Below the pieces are notes generated by a model. That model saw only the letters and a program-made list of their open reading frames with translations, was not told the DNA's origin and did no database searches. This document shows positions 28,197 through 40,905 of a DNA stretch of 64,000 bases, piece by piece. The first letter of the stretch is position 1. Each line of letters begins with the position of its first letter. The DNA comes from Oegoconia quadripuncta (Eukaryota > Arthropoda > Insecta > Lepidoptera > Autostichidae): the NCBI GenBank assembly GCA_949316235.1, contig OX438751.1:8642413-8706412 (forward strand), read 5' to 3'. The position numbers and the translations under genes are program-made.

Positions 28197-28266
28197 TAAC
28201 TATTAGTTACTATTACATTAACGTATTTTTTTAAATGAAACACTTAGATCACGTGGGCAATATATT
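28197..28266 (+). repeat. 70-bp duplicated segment, copy 2
   Basis: Near-identical to 27389-27458. The copy sits between ataaataagtt and aaacttattta, a short inverted match, suggesting insertion into a preexisting AT-rich site. Confidence 0.9.
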
Positions 28267-28294
28267 AAACTTATTTAATACTTTAATAAATAAG

Positions 28295-28625
28295 TTTAAT
28301 CATCAACCTAACACGTCCCCACTGTTGGGGCACAGCCTCCTCTCACGACTCCTTTCCTCCTCAGCAAGGTATGACCTATAGTCCGCTACAACAGACTAGT
28401 GGCGACCTGACTGTCAAGTGTTTTAAGCAGCCTGTAGACAACCGACTTGGCTTAACCACTGCCTTCAATTGAAAACAACTGGGAGTAGCTATTTAATGTA
28501 CCTACCCTTCGAAGCACGGAAACACTAGTGATCCAAAGCCTGACCGCGCTAGACATTGCTTAACTTCGCTAATCGAAAATAGCGAATGCGACTGCGCCAC
28601 GAGTGCTATTCTTAGCGAGTCGATG
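28295..28625 (+). repeat. Dispersed repeat family A, copy 2 (long)
   Basis: Starts CCCCACTGTTGGGGCACAGC and includes AACAACTGGGA, AGCACGGAAACAC, AAAGCCTGACCGC and ATCGAAAATAGCGAATG. The right half matches 51495-51655 and the left half 21421-21645, linking the three as one family. Confidence 0.6.
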
Positions 28626-29094
28626 GCAAAAACATCATTATAACACTCCTACAATTACTAACTCTTTTACACAATGTCTTTGACGTACTCTGTCAAACAA
28701 AACTCGAGGTATAGGTATCTACTCATCAATTAATTAGATATTGTTCACCTTGGTAAATGAAACTTGATATTTACTTAAGCGAAAACGTTGAATTTATGTT
28801 TTTCATTTGACTATCGGACGAGGTTCTAACACACGCTCACTACTAGGTACGAACACATTTCAAATTGAATCACATTCAATTACCCACTAAATCGGTCAGG
28901 ATGTCTACTTCATGACAATGTGTTGATAAGACATTTATTTACAGTATAGTCTATTATTACGAAGTTGTAATATTTAACGTCTTTTGGGGCAAAATAGTGC
29001 AGATAGAAATTTTAATTTGGAAACAACATGTGTGCCTAACACTTTGAATGCCTTGTATAGCTCGAATCTATTATTCTCGGAAATTTCATATCTA

Positions 29095-29180
29095 CATAAA
29101 GTTTGTATGTTTGTTTGTAAACGCTTTATTGTACAAAAAAGCAATACATTAATAAAATAAAAAGGCAATAAAGTCTCTAC
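29095..29180 (-). repeat. LINE 3' tail-like fragment
   Basis: gctttattgtacaaaaaagc followed by aataaaataaaaaggcaata, resembling the 3' ends of Jockey/CR1-type LINEs. Similar sequence at 39315-39410. Confidence 0.35.
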
Positions 29181-29639
29181 TATCACCAAATTGTATGGTG
29201 TATGATGATGAGTGACAAAACAAATATAATCGCTAGCAAACATATTTTATGCGGTCCAAAAATAGTGTGTTAAAAGTTTTTAACATAGCTCGTTTATTCT
29301 AGTTATGAAATCTAAAGAGATTTAATCGCATTCTGCGGTGAGACTCCCCCTCTCCCCCTATTATTGCATGCCAGTGTTGCATGCTTTTAGATACTCGTGT
29401 AGTGGGTTATATAGTGTATATGTCTGGTACTGGTAGATAGTGCTTGTACAAATATGCAGTTTTCTAATTAATTCTTTAACATAAACCCTGTTCTGTATAT
29501 AATGCCATTGCATAAACCTGATATTTAGATCCTTTCAAATTGTTATGGGATGGCAAAGATTATGTTCCAAATCTTAATACACATATCTTAAAGTATGGTT
29601 GACGGCATGTTGATAAATAAATAATGACAGTTGTAGAGT

Positions 29640-29815
29640 GATGGTGGAAGGCGAGGCCCTGGTAGGTGAAGTAGAGGAGCGTAGCGGGTAACGGTTCCGT
29701 CGAGTTTGCAGAGGCACGGGTGTGGGCCCAAGTGTGCGTGAGCTCCGCTCACATCCAAACACACAGGCGCACAACGCTCACGCCGCCGTAGCGCGGCCGT
29801 TGAACCGAATACTCA
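29640..29815. other. CpG-rich island in AT-rich tract
   Basis: Higher G+C from about 29640 to 29815. A 66-codon minus-strand frame crosses it (29774-29574), Ser/Pro/Arg-rich at its core, but no homology is recognised and no splice sites are obvious. Confidence 0.25.
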
Positions 29816-29849
29816 AGGAATTTCTCCAATGCCGTCGCTTGCTTCATTT

Positions 29850-31540
29850 GCAGACGAAGACGAAACTACTGTAGATTGTGTAGCGATGAATATAAAGAAG
29901 GACATCTCGAAATGAAATTTATCAATTTCTGTTTCTATTTTATCTGAAAGCTCCAATTCTTCTATTTGTTTGAGCCGTTAATCAATTGCGCAGATACCTA
30001 CGCTCTATCACAGCTTGCGGTGGTTAATGGGCTATGCGATTTGTCGCAGACACGTGTGCAGCTGATCTCGCAATCGACAGCATGCCAGTCTAGGGTGGGG
30101 TCTGCCAATAGGTCTCGAATCGAGAATAGCCTTAAACAAGATAATGTCACTTATTCTAGTTTAGGTGTAATTTGTCTGCGATATCTAGCTACCTATGTTT
30201 GTAGCTATATTTCAAATTGCTGTTGTAGGTATACCTATTATTTTTGTGTATTTCACCAATTCATTTTCAAGATTGTTTTCCTTACACTTGCAGCACCATA
30301 TGATTTTTAGGCCCGTATAAAACAACGACTCTTCTCAGAGATTCTCGATTGAGAAAAGGATAAATCAATTAATATTTTTCGCTGAAAAATTGATGGCTAT
30401 AATAATCGGACTTGAGAGTCTTCTGTAACTTATTTGTGATAGTTTGATCAGGAAGAATTCTGCTGAATAGTTCGAATAATCGAATATGCATCAAAATTTT
30501 AATTTCTTACATAAGCAATTGCATAAACGGGTTGTCATGTTGAGTTCTTAATTGCAAGTCGAGATTCTAATACTTTTGCATCATTGCTTCGTTGGTTTGT
30601 ACCTTACTAATAAAAGATTGCGTCACTCGGCGCTCACTTTTAGAGTTTCGACACTAGGTATGCATGAGTTGCACATTGCACAAACATCCGGCTAGAAAGA
30701 CCAACTGACGCCAGATGATAATCAGCATTTTTGACTGTGACCAATCGGAATCACCTACATTTGCATCTTATTTACACGTGGGACCTAGATTTTAATGACT
30801 TTGTTATGGAGGATTTCACTTGCTCGACCCATTTTTCTTTTTAAAGTCCATCCAATTGGTAGCGTGAAGGCTTCATCATCATCAGCTCGTAAGGGAACCT
30901 CGAGACAATCAATCCTATTTTTCAATAATATTAAACAAATTGTCTACATTATTAAATAAATGTGTGCACTGTACAGAAACGGGGCATAGCGAGAGAATGC
31001 GTAGGGGTAATAAGTAAACTTGGATGATTTCACCTAGGGGTCACGTTTGACCGATGGAAATATGACAGGTCATTAATAGCTCAAACCGTTCAAGTTGCTC
31101 TCAGAATTTGCGTTTGGCGCAAATGCCTTTAGATTCATTCACATCAATGAGCTATGCTTATTATACATTCTTATCCATCAGGGTGACAAGGCATGTGTGA
31201 TCCCTGTATTTGATGGAGAAAGTATTGAAATTACCTCTGGGAGATTAAAGTTGATATTGGACAGCAGTAATCATTATTCACCACATTTATATATTTTTTT
31301 TGTGTTTCATTTGTAACTGAAATAAAATTGTGATGAGAGAGTAGAATCCAGTGTTACATACATGCATAAATAATTGAAACAACATCAACGGTTCACCTGA
31401 TGAAATATACAGAAATGCTCACGTTGGGGTGAGCCCATCGCCGTTGAGATGTGCAAATCTATAAATGGTTTTAGAGTTAATTTACTAGGAGGATATGTTA
31501 TTTGAACTTATTGCTTTGAACCTGTCACTAAGTCCACGCA
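29850..31540. other. Noncoding stretch
   Basis: No gene, RNA or mobile element recognised; AT-rich, with short open frames at the level expected by chance. Confidence 0.4.
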
Positions 31541-31544
31541 GGGT

Positions 31545-32050
31545 TTATGAATGGGACAATTTTCAGGATACTGTCACCACTGTTGTACAGACGCTGCATC
31601 ATAGAGGCTGCTTTCTTTCGCATTTATTATAGCGTGAAAACCATCTGTATGGAGGCACATTTTAGAGGCGATGCAGCGTCACGACAGTCCCAACAGCATC
31701 CTGAAGGCGTTGTTATACAGGACATTGTAGGTTAGGCGCGTATATGCCACCTACAGAACGCTTGGGTCACTTTGACGTCTGCACTACATCGTGCGAATCC
31801 ACGGGCAAGCATATTGGTCCTCACCGCTAACGCTTGCGCATCTCTATGTCATCGTTGTCCCTCAGGTCGATGGTGATAATATGACCGAGGTACCTAAATT
31901 TTTCCACAACATTCAGTGCCACGCCATTGAGATATATAACGGAGTGCGGTGCGGCTGCTGTTTGGGTACTTTAAAACAAGTGACTCTTTCTAGAGTTGTA
32001 TTTTTCGTCATGCAACTCCGCCTATGTCTTGCAGGCCGATAGTAATCTCT
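31545..32050 (-). pseudogene. Decayed LINE reverse transcriptase C-terminus
   Basis: Read on the minus strand from about 32050: AADD-type region lost, then LNGVALNVVEKFRYLGHIIT, TIDLRDNDDIE and, after shifts and stops, the equivalents of ADVKVT, NLQCPV/NAFRMLLG and KKAASMMQR. The NGV.L..V..F.YLGHI..DLRDNDDIE series is the signature of a widespread lepidopteran LINE family. Multiple frameshifts. Confidence 0.65.
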
Positions 32051-32089
32051 TCATTCTACTTATCGACGGACTGATCAGCATCATGTAGT

Positions 32090-32225
32090 GCCAAGCAGCA
32101 CCAGCAAATTTTCATATGTTGGGGATTTCGAGTAAGTGCGTTTCTATTGTCGGCCTCATCTTCACTAACGCGCGCATCAGGTGTGATTGAACCTAACCTA
32201 ACTTTGTGCATATAAAAAAAATCGA
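32090..32225 (+). repeat. Dispersed repeat family B, copy 2
   Basis: cggcctcatcttcactaacg, catcaggtgtgattgaacct, then tttgtgcatataaaaaaaat. Same block order as 40170-40245 and 43735-43800. Confidence 0.55.
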
Positions 32226-32839
32226 AAATAAGAACTAACATTAAATCGCGATAAACGCCAGAATTATATAATACAAAGCAATACACTTCAATTAAGACTA
32301 ACGTTTGTTTGAAAGACTTTTTCCTTTCTTATGATTGTGGTTGATCTTATCGATTGATACCATAAAAATACAGGATGTTTTTTTTAAGTAAGGCATGGGA
32401 CTATGTAAATGTTTGTTTTCCTTATTTTCAAGATAAAGTCCTTTGCAGGTTGCTATATTCTAAAAAAGTTTTGTTGTTGCATTGCAATGCGAAACACTCA
32501 ACACAACACAATCCGTGCGAAATTCACGTACCTATCTAACGCCACCCAACACGCAAATCTTTTGGTAAGTATCGGTTGTTATGGCACAGCGGCATAAAAT
32601 ACTCTGATTCCAGGAATCTACAAAAGCTTTTCAGCAGTTACAATTAAGTATGCACGCATACTTATTTACGGTTTCTATAAAAATGTGTTTGTCCATCTGA
32701 TGAACATGTAATAGCACATCCAATGGCATTCTGGGGCTTAATCTACTGTGGCTTTACAGATATTCGTAGGGGCCAAAATGTATAGGTATACTATCTACGT
32801 CTAGGTTTTTATCCTTAATCTGGTAGCTGGCTGGTGGTG

Positions 32840-32960
32840 TGTGTCGGGCTAGTGAACGCGGCGACCTTGGGCCCGTGCTTGCTCGCGGACGTTCGTTGAA
32901 CGCGCCTCACGCCCCACCAGTGCCGACACCACAACTCGTTTGCGACCCGATTAATCGTAA
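32840..32960. other. CpG-rich island
   Basis: gtgaacgcggcgaccttggg and gaacgcgcctcacgcc within AT-rich flanks. Function unknown; no coding frame convincing. Confidence 0.2.
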
Positions 32961-33369
32961 ATTAAATATAGAATTAGGTGGGTTTTTCTTTATTATCGAA
33001 GATATAAACAAACAAATTTTCCTGTTGCTGATTCATACATAACTCCAGGTCGCTCTTATTTAAGCGTAAGACAAAGATATTGGGTTTTGCGGTTATTACG
33101 AATATTGTTGTAGGTATAGTGTAGTTGTAGTAGTTTAATTGTCACGAACTAAATTTTAAATATGGTAGGTAGACAACGATTTTCATTGAATGCATCGGAT
33201 TTAAAAAAAAGTTACAGTAGTTAAACCTTTTTTCAAGCATATGTAGTGTTTGTATTTTATTTAACAGCTTTTTTACGTAGGTACCTATATATCAATTGAA
33301 AATATTTTCGAAACAAACGCCGTGTCGTCGTGTCATTTGCCTGCATTATTTTCGCAGTTGTAGGTTCGT

Positions 33370-33445
33370 GGGGCCCGGGGCAGGCGGCGCCTGCGCTCGA
33401 TCGTTGACCGCTCCACAAGGCGCAGCAACCTCGCTCCTCATCGCA
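33370..33445. other. CpG-rich island
   Basis: ggggcccggggcaggcggcg…gcgctcgatcg. Overlapping short frames on both strands; nothing recognised. Confidence 0.2.
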
Positions 33446-34779
33446 TATATAGTATTGATGCAACTTTACAGAGATCATACAAAGCCAGTCATAGTATACA
33501 CTAATGAATAAAACAAACCTAGTATACACCTAGTGTAATGAGTACAACGAAATGTTAAGTCCAATTAATTCCAGTTTCAGGGATCAGAAAAACAGGATCA
33601 AATAATACGCTAGTACTTATCTAAGAGTATAAGGATGAAGTATTATTTTATTTATGTACAGTATTCCGACAAGCCAATTTAAATGTTTTCTATTATATTA
33701 GCTAATTTTATAAGTACTTATCTGATACTTAATACGTTCCTACTTAACTAAGTAAAAACACATTCTCGTGTAGGTACGCAATAGACTACCTATAATTACT
33801 TAGGTTCTACCTAGGTATATGGTAGGTAGGTATTAGATTAGTACTTTTAGCTCAATCGAAAACATGGCAAAAGTAATAACTTTTGCTGTCCGAAAAACCC
33901 TCAAACACCTATAACGTAAAGTGATAGTATATGCGTTTAATGAAGTAAAGCAACCCCCAATTGCGGCGTTTAACGTCTAAACAGCCGGGTGATCGCCTTG
34001 CCAAACCCTAGGCATGTTTAAAATCCAAACGTTGTAAAGCGGGACCACGCTAATTAAATCAATTTTTAGTCCAACATGTAGTAAGTATTTCAATGCATTG
34101 ATATTATGTAAGTAGGTAGATAATGGTATTTTTGGAGTTCCTTCTCTTAATCTTAACGTCGTGTCCTTTACTTAAACAAAACGTTAACGCATGCATGCAT
34201 TCAAACAGGATGTCAGAGGATTTTCCTTGTTGCGTTGTTGGCTCGGCGCGATGACACGTACTCGTACATTATTAGCAGGCTCCATCGCGATTGTAAATGA
34301 TAATGTCATGGAACTTGCTATTATTGCTAATATTGTTTTTACTTTTCAATGGAATGTTGTTTTATTCTTACGTTTCGTAGGTACCTACATAAGTACATCA
34401 TGGGTTGCCATATGAGTCCTATGATATGACCCAAGGCTTTAATGGTGCGATGGTGCAGAAGCGAAGCTAGAGGAAATGAATTGCCGAGGCATCATGTTTT
34501 AGGAGAGGTGGGAGAACGATGGAAAAGGTGCAATTGTTCCACTTCGCCGAATCAGCCAATACCTATGTTTTCATCGGTCGATGGATGGAGGGTGGCTTAT
34601 TAAATATGGCCGTGAAGGAAAAGTTTGAAAGATTTGAGGAGAAAGAAAATCACAACAAAATCAAGAGATGTACATGTCTCGATCAAAGTATTACAGGCAG
34701 ATTTTAAGTGAGTAAACCAGAAGAAAATACTTGTATATTGTGCAATGTTACTACTCAATGGTACTACTGGGAAATGTTT

Positions 34780-35080
34780 GAACAGAGTACCTATTGTGCG
34801 AATGGCGATACTGTACCAATGCCAGAATTGTACTAATTGCTCAGTGTACGAACTGATATTTTGTGTGAACAGAGATATTGTGCGAATGGCGATATTGTAC
34901 CAATGCCAGAATTGTACTAATTGCTCAGTGTACGAACTGATATTTTGTGTGAACAGAGATATTGTGCGAATGGCGATATTGTACCAATGCCAGAATTGTA
35001 CTAATTGCTCAGTGTACGAATTGATAATTTGTGTGAACCGAGAATTGTACGTACTGCGATATTGTACCGATGTCGATGCT
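34780..35080 (+). repeat. 84-bp tandem repeat (minisatellite), about 3.5 copies
   Basis: Units begin at 34793, 34877 and 34961 (exactly 84 bp apart), with a partial fourth from 35044 and a partial unit before the first. The period is a multiple of 3, so both strands stay open: + strand gives repeats of VRMAILYQCQNCTNCSVYEL, minus strand repeats of YTEQLVQFWHWYNIAIRTIS. I treat both frames as repeat artefacts. Confidence 0.9.
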
Positions 35081-35099
35081 TTCATTATTTCAAATATCT

Positions 35100-36035
35100 G
35101 GACAACGTACTATCGAAAAATGCGGTATATAAGCTGAGATAAACCAGAAAATAAGAACTGTCTTCGACTATTTCGTAAATTTTGTTCTGTTGTTCGCATG
35201 ACGTCAGTCAGGCTCGCCACTAAAATATTTAACTCGTACAAAAATCAAATCTTCGAGTCCGTGGGTATATCCTTCGAGGTGCTGATATTGGTAGAAGGTA
35301 GAATAGAGGTAAATCTCGAGAGAAGACAAGTATAGTTGTGTACGTGTTCCGAGTGCCAGTGCACAGGGTAGCTAAGCGTGTCTTCGATCCTGAAATACGG
35401 AACGAATCAAGCAGCATTAGATATTTATAATCCAGTCTTCTAATTGGGAAGCATAAGACAGAAATTGACTAGAATGGAGGAAAGGTCAAGTGGCAACACG
35501 AAACATGAAAATCTTTAAGACACGTTGCACTGCAACCATTATATGACAACTGCCAGAGTTCTTTTCCCAATCGAGGCCCCAGCTTTTGAACTTAGTGATG
35601 TCAAGAAAGATTTCGGACTACATTTTGAGTCCTATTGATTATAATTATATTGTTGCACAAAGAATATTTTATTATTAATATTTTGTTTGAATTTAAAATT
35701 ATGTATCATTGTGGGGTAACTATACCTAATAACAGACAGAAGAGTGCTACTAATATCATTTAAAAAGGTATTGTTAATTTGATGCTTTCTCTTTTGTGAA
35801 GATGCATTCAATGAAGCCACGCAATCATTGGTTTGTAATCTAATAAATGGACTATATGCAGGTAAATACGAGAGCGACTCTAAAAAATTTTAGAACTGGC
35901 CACTTTTAAACGATATAATAAAAAATTAACTCAAATTTTGAAAATGGAACTCTGTGCCAATATTACTGTGTATGTATTTCATTAATTTGTTATTTGTTTT
36001 ACAATTTGGCGGCAAATTAAAAATTGTCTGTATCA
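35100..36035. other. Noncoding stretch
   Basis: AT-rich; nothing recognised apart from chance-length frames. Confidence 0.4.
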
Positions 36036-36039
36036 CGTC

Positions 36040-37030
36040 AGCATGAATTTAACGCGAGATTTTTTATGACTTTCGATGCATTTAAGTCTATTGGTCTTTC
36101 ACGATGAAGCCCCTTCTCGTACCACTGTTTACAACTGGTTTAATGAGTTTAACCGTGGTCGCACTAATCTCATCGATGATCTGCGTGAGGAACGGCCTTC
36201 TACGGCAACGACCGAAGATAACATCAGGGTTGTGCGGCGTATGATAGAGACTGACAAAAGAGTGACCTATCAGGAGAATCGGACAAGCTTATGCATCGAT
36301 ACCGATGCCTAAGCACTCATACGAGTCAAGTGCATAAAATCCTCCTTGAACATTTAGCGGTAAGGAAGCTTTGTACCCGGTAGATACCTCATAATTTGAC
36401 ACGAGGCCCAAAAACTCCGTCGTGGTGATTGTTGCCGTGAAATGGTGACTCAAATGCTCTGTTCGACATACTTACGGGCGACGAAAGCTAGCTTTACTAT
36501 TATGATCCTGAAACTAAAAGACAGTCTGCTGAGTGGGTGTTTCCTTCCGGAAAGTTGCCAAATAAAGTGAAGAGAGGTCGATGCGTGGGAAATAATTGTT
36601 TTAGAGGATCGAAAAACAGTTATTGCAGAGTGATACGCTAATAATTGTTTGCCACTTGTCTTGGAAAAGTTCGGGAGAAACGACCTTGCAGTAGGATCCT
36701 CCTTCACCACGACAACGCCTCGTCACACACCGCCAAGCAAACGATCGACTATTTGGCGACGTCAGACGTGGAATTATTGGATCACCCCTCCTATAGCACC
36801 GACCTGTCACCTTGCGATTTTTATTTATTCGAAAATAAAAGAAAAACTTCGAGGAAAACGTTTTATGGACGCCGAGGGAGCAGTGGCTGCGTTTCAAAAG
36901 GCCGTCGAAGAGACTCCTAAGGACGAGTGGCCAAAGTGCTTTCCCAATGGTTCCATCGGATGCAGCGATGTATTGATGTAAATGGACAGTCCATTTACAT
37001 CAAAAGTTTGAAAAGTTATAATAAAAGTAA
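36040..37030 (+). pseudogene. Decayed mariner transposon (DD34D-type transposase remnant)
   Basis: Recognisable in order: TTVYNWFNEFNRGRTNLIDD, ERPSTATTEDNIRVVRRMI (HTH/N-terminal part), then after frameshifts and stops HHDNASSHTAKQTIDYL, YSTDLSPCDFYLF and LRGKRF. The spacing between the second and third Asp is 34 residues. Several stops and frameshifts make it inactive. The sequence is clearly different from the intact mariner at 61600-62877, so it is a separate lineage. Terminal repeats were not identified, and the bounds are approximate. Confidence 0.8.
36974..37002. repeat. 29-nt perfect palindrome at the 3' end of the mariner remnant
   Basis: Arms of 14 nt (TGATGTAAATGGAC and its complement) around a single A. 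The right arm interrupts what should be the end of the transposase frame (…VNGxYFEKL). Confidence 0.85.
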
Positions 37031-37034
37031 TAAC

Positions 37035-38235
37035 TTGCTAGTTTGTTTAGTTAATTCATAATTTTTAATTTCCTACATTGCACAACCAACCAATTCGTAT
37101 AACTCTACGTATATTAAGTTTCGAAAATACATTAAACAATAAATTCTATATTGTAATTTCCCAATTACCTATATTGTTTTCACAGAGATCGTTCCCTAGT
37201 AGTAAACGATGTAAAGTAATTGTTGTGTAAAACGCATTGTGTTGCAAATCTTTCTGAATGGTATGTATATAATCCGTAGCCGTGGAATTGTTATATAATT
37301 AATTGCGTGTAAGTTCCCTTCACAATCTAACTAGTAATTAAAATATTAAGAGTTGTGTTTATGTGCCAAGTCACCTTCGTAAAACCTGAAAGATTGTGTT
37401 TTATATTGTTCAGACATAGTCGTAGGTACAGTATATTGTTGTTATTATTGATGGAAACGTAATGTAATAAATAATATCGGTATATGCCCTATAGTACAAA
37501 TCTCTCAAAATTTCAACATAACTTACATTTAGGTATTTGAGAATTTACAAACTAAGTAGATAATAATACCAAAATGAAATGGCGTAGTACGAAAAAACAC
37601 CGTTGGAAGAGTATAAAGGGATATATATACTATTCCATACTGTCAATATTGTATTGACAGATAAACTTGGGTGGGCGAATCATTTTACTTATGATTACTT
37701 GGTTCCCTCGAACCTCAAAATAATAGGTACTAGTAGTTGTTACCACCTAATATTCTGATATCAGTATTTTACCTCGATCTTGCGAACAATCAACATTACG
37801 CAATTTACGATCATTACTTACCGGGCTGCAACTTGCTGCGCATGCAGCTGATTGGCCAGCACCGGCACGACCCTCTCCGGGGCCCACTCTTGTTATCGAC
37901 ACCGATAAGCCGGATGTCGCCAGATTGCTCTGACCGCTTTCTTTTGTCAAAGCAAAACGTCGACTATCTAAACATTTGGCAACTAGCCACTATTTTAATA
38001 CATTTACTCTTCACGGTCATTTAACGTTCGTAAGAAACTGAAAAGAAATTTCTTTAGTTAAATTATGCAATTGATTCAGTCTCAGCAACCTTATAGGCTT
38101 ACAGTCGCAAAGAATTAGGCTTTGTAATGTTTTTACTTAAATTTGGCAAACCAAAATTAAATCGAATCCCAGATTTAATCGATCGTTGCTATTTTTGTAC
38201 TTATTGGTAGGTATAGGTACCTACCTATAGCATAT
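37035..38235. other. Noncoding stretch
   Basis: AT-rich with no recognised gene. Contains a TAGGTACCTA-type palindrome at about 38213. Confidence 0.4.
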
Positions 38236-38299
38236 TTTTATTTATAGTTGGATGGATAGGAGCAAGCAGTAAGACCGAAGTGTTGCTCTCTCAACTATT

Positions 38300-38480
38300 T
38301 TGCGAGAGATGTAACAAGTGGTGCATCCATCGGAGCGGCGGATCGATAAGGGGTTGGTGGGATGGGGCGGGGGGCCGCCTCCCATGTCAGCTGGAGCCCG
38401 GCCAGGCTGCCTATCCTGACACAAATCAACCTCGCCTAGAACAAGGACAGCCAATGCAAGCGGCGCGGCTGTGTGCGTGT
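38300..38480. other. CpG-rich island
   Basis: G+C rises across 38300-38480, with open frames on both strands (38504-codon-end + frame, 38484-38242 minus frame). The + frame includes FCERCNKWCIHRS but no recognised domain continues. Candidate regulatory island or orphan exon; unresolved. Confidence 0.25.
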
Positions 38481-39314
38481 TCACCGATAACTATATCCAG
38501 ATGAATAGGTACATATACGAGTATTATCCAATTGTGCAGATATCTCGCATGCCAGCCTCTATTATTCGGGCTGGGATTTGAAGTATCTTAATTTAGTTTA
38601 TCCTCTTCTCCATATTTCTTTAAATCTCCTTATTTGAATCAAGCAACAAAACGTGATCGCCAAAATGGCTGGTTGCCTGTTGAGTTCAGCATTGATTAGG
38701 TACGTAATTACGTAAAAATTGCTACGGATTTATTAATATTCACCAAATAATTGCTACCTTTGTATTCAATATAAGTTATCGCTTTTTATTTGTGACTAGC
38801 TATTCCGATATCAGGGCGGTTGGTCAAGACTCGTATTTTATGATGGAGAGTCATGTTTTTCATAAATCTGATTAAGCAGCTGGCTACCTGTATTGAATTA
38901 AATATAAATAACAAACGTTAAGACGTTTACAACAAAGCAGTCAAAAATGGATTGTTATTTGGAGCCATCGTGTTGTATGGTAATGCAAGTATTACAATAC
39001 TACTATTGAAATGTCTTTGGCCGGGACAGCGGCGCGGCGGCGGCAGGCAGCAGTGTTTTAAAAACCTTCTCATTGTTCCCTGCACTGTCGCATCATGCAC
39101 CGCTCATGTTTTCCGTCGCTTACAATGCCATAAACAACTATCGGACATTACTTCTAATGTATGCGACTCGATGAAATCAAATATTGTGTGCTTACCGATC
39201 AACGTATCTGTACGTACATTAATTCGCTCAATTGACCTGAACCCAGTATACTCAGAAAAAATTAGTAGGTAGGTAGGTTGTCTTTGAATATTGAAGAAAT
39301 TTTACAAAAAGGGA

Positions 39315-39410
39315 GTCTTTAATCAATCAAGTACACTTTATTGCACAAAAATTCTACAATGCAATTCATAAATATAAAGAAATAAATTTTTATTTCGGAT
39401 CATACAATCC
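39315..39410 (-). repeat. LINE 3' tail-like fragment
   Basis: aatcaatcaagtacacttta followed by ttgcacaaaaattctacaat; similar to LINE 3' ends and to 29095-29180. Confidence 0.3.
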
Positions 39411-40019
39411 ATAATTTATTAGTGACTTAGTAACAATTTGTACTTAGTATACTAGATTAGTATTGTTAATTTAGGAAATACGTAGGGCAATTTAGGAAAT
39501 ACCTACATATAGCTTCGAAAAAAAAATTGTACAACCAGGCGGTCTTATTTCTACCAGACAACCTTTCTTCAACTATTAACGAAAATAACAATACTGCATT
39601 TTTTATCGTTTGAGACGAAAATGACTTCTACACAAATGCAAGAACTTCATTCTCATTTTATGACACCACTCGATAGATTTATGCACGATAGAAGGATCTT
39701 AGAATAAAGTACCTACAAAATGCTTGACATGGAATAAGGATCGAAACTTTGTAATGTGCCACTTACGGATGGAGTATCATACCCTTTAGAAATAAATATA
39801 GATTTCATGGTATTAATGTGGCAGCTGCTGCCTTGTATCTAAATGAGAATTAGTTTGTTCTTATTTTTAAAAATAAAATAAAGTTTTCGTTGAGTACCTA
39901 ATCTTCTTATATCCTCAAATCGTTTGGTTCCTTCGTAATAAAATCAAATAAATCCTTTTTCTCAAAATGTTCAAAATAGAAAGGCTCTTTCCTAAAAGTT
40001 GTTAGAGAATTTTTATAGG

Positions 40020-40245
40020 GCATTTTAAATGTCCGCCTGGCTAGCTACCACCATCTTATCTAAATCTGCCGTCAAACAGCAATGTTAATAACATCGTTGT
40101 GTTCCGGTTGTCAGATATAAGATAGCCAATGCCCCAAATAGGATGGGGTTTCCGGGTCAGTACGCTTCCACCTTCGGCCTCATCTTCACTTAACATCAGA
40201 TGTGATTGAGGTCAAATGCTAACCCGTTGTGCATAAAAAAAATTA
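40020..40245 (+). repeat. Dispersed repeat family B, longest copy
   Basis: gcctggctagctaccaccatc, tctgccgtcaaacagcaat, gttgtgttccggttgtcag, cctcatcttcacttaacatc and gtgtgattgaggtcaaatgc, ending in ttgtgcataaaaaaaat. Matches the other family B copies block by block. Confidence 0.65.
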
Positions 40246-40789
40246 TATCACTAGTTTTTCTCAGAAGGGTGGGTCTCTCATACCATAACTATCATTAACG
40301 ATGAATAATCATAAAATTTATTTTACAGAATACCTACTTCCTTTAAATTCATGCGGTAAAACTAAATTGAAATCTATATTAGCTAGGTACTTAATTTTCA
40401 CAAATGTGGGTTATTCTTGATCAAATACCGACTTAACCTTTGAAAACCCGCTGGCACCCCCTGGTGCCAGTTTACCTTGTGAATTGAATCATTGGGTATC
40501 AAGAAGATAATGTATAATGTTAATGTGTATTAATGTCGTTTCTATTACTTAGTAAGTATATACCTAGGTAATAATTCCTTTCATGTCGCAATGAGAAACT
40601 CGGTACCTACTATAGGTAATCCTAATTGAATTCTATTCGTGGGCAACTTTGTATAAATTGTAAGCAGTCTTCATTTTGGTTTTGTTGTGTTTATGTTGCA
40701 CATGAATTGTGTGTAACTCCTCCTGTATAAATGTCGAAAGGGTCGATAATTCGTTGAAAAATTGCAAGCCGTAGTAATTCGAGGAAGGT

Positions 40790-40905
40790 GAGGATAAATA
40801 GATTTCATTAGTGGTAATTGAATATCGCTGGATGCAGGCCGCTTCCAACCGATCGCTCTGGAAATCTATGGGGAGACCTATGTTCAGCAGTGACTGATAG
40901 GTATG
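40790..40905 (+). mobile_element. RTE-type LINE 3' end fragment
   Basis: Reads WMQAASNRSLWKSMGRPMF then CAGCAGTGACTGATAGG. This is the C-terminal end of RTE reverse transcriptase frames (W…NR..W…GEAY…QQW). Truncated. Confidence 0.55.

Noticed and set aside
34780..35080. CRISPR-like array
   Set aside because: Units are contiguous and identical, with no repeat/spacer alternation, and the genome is eukaryotic.
34600..35137. Protein genes on both strands in the 84-bp repeat
   Set aside because: Open frames on both strands follow from a tandem period divisible by three; no supporting motif or conserved start.
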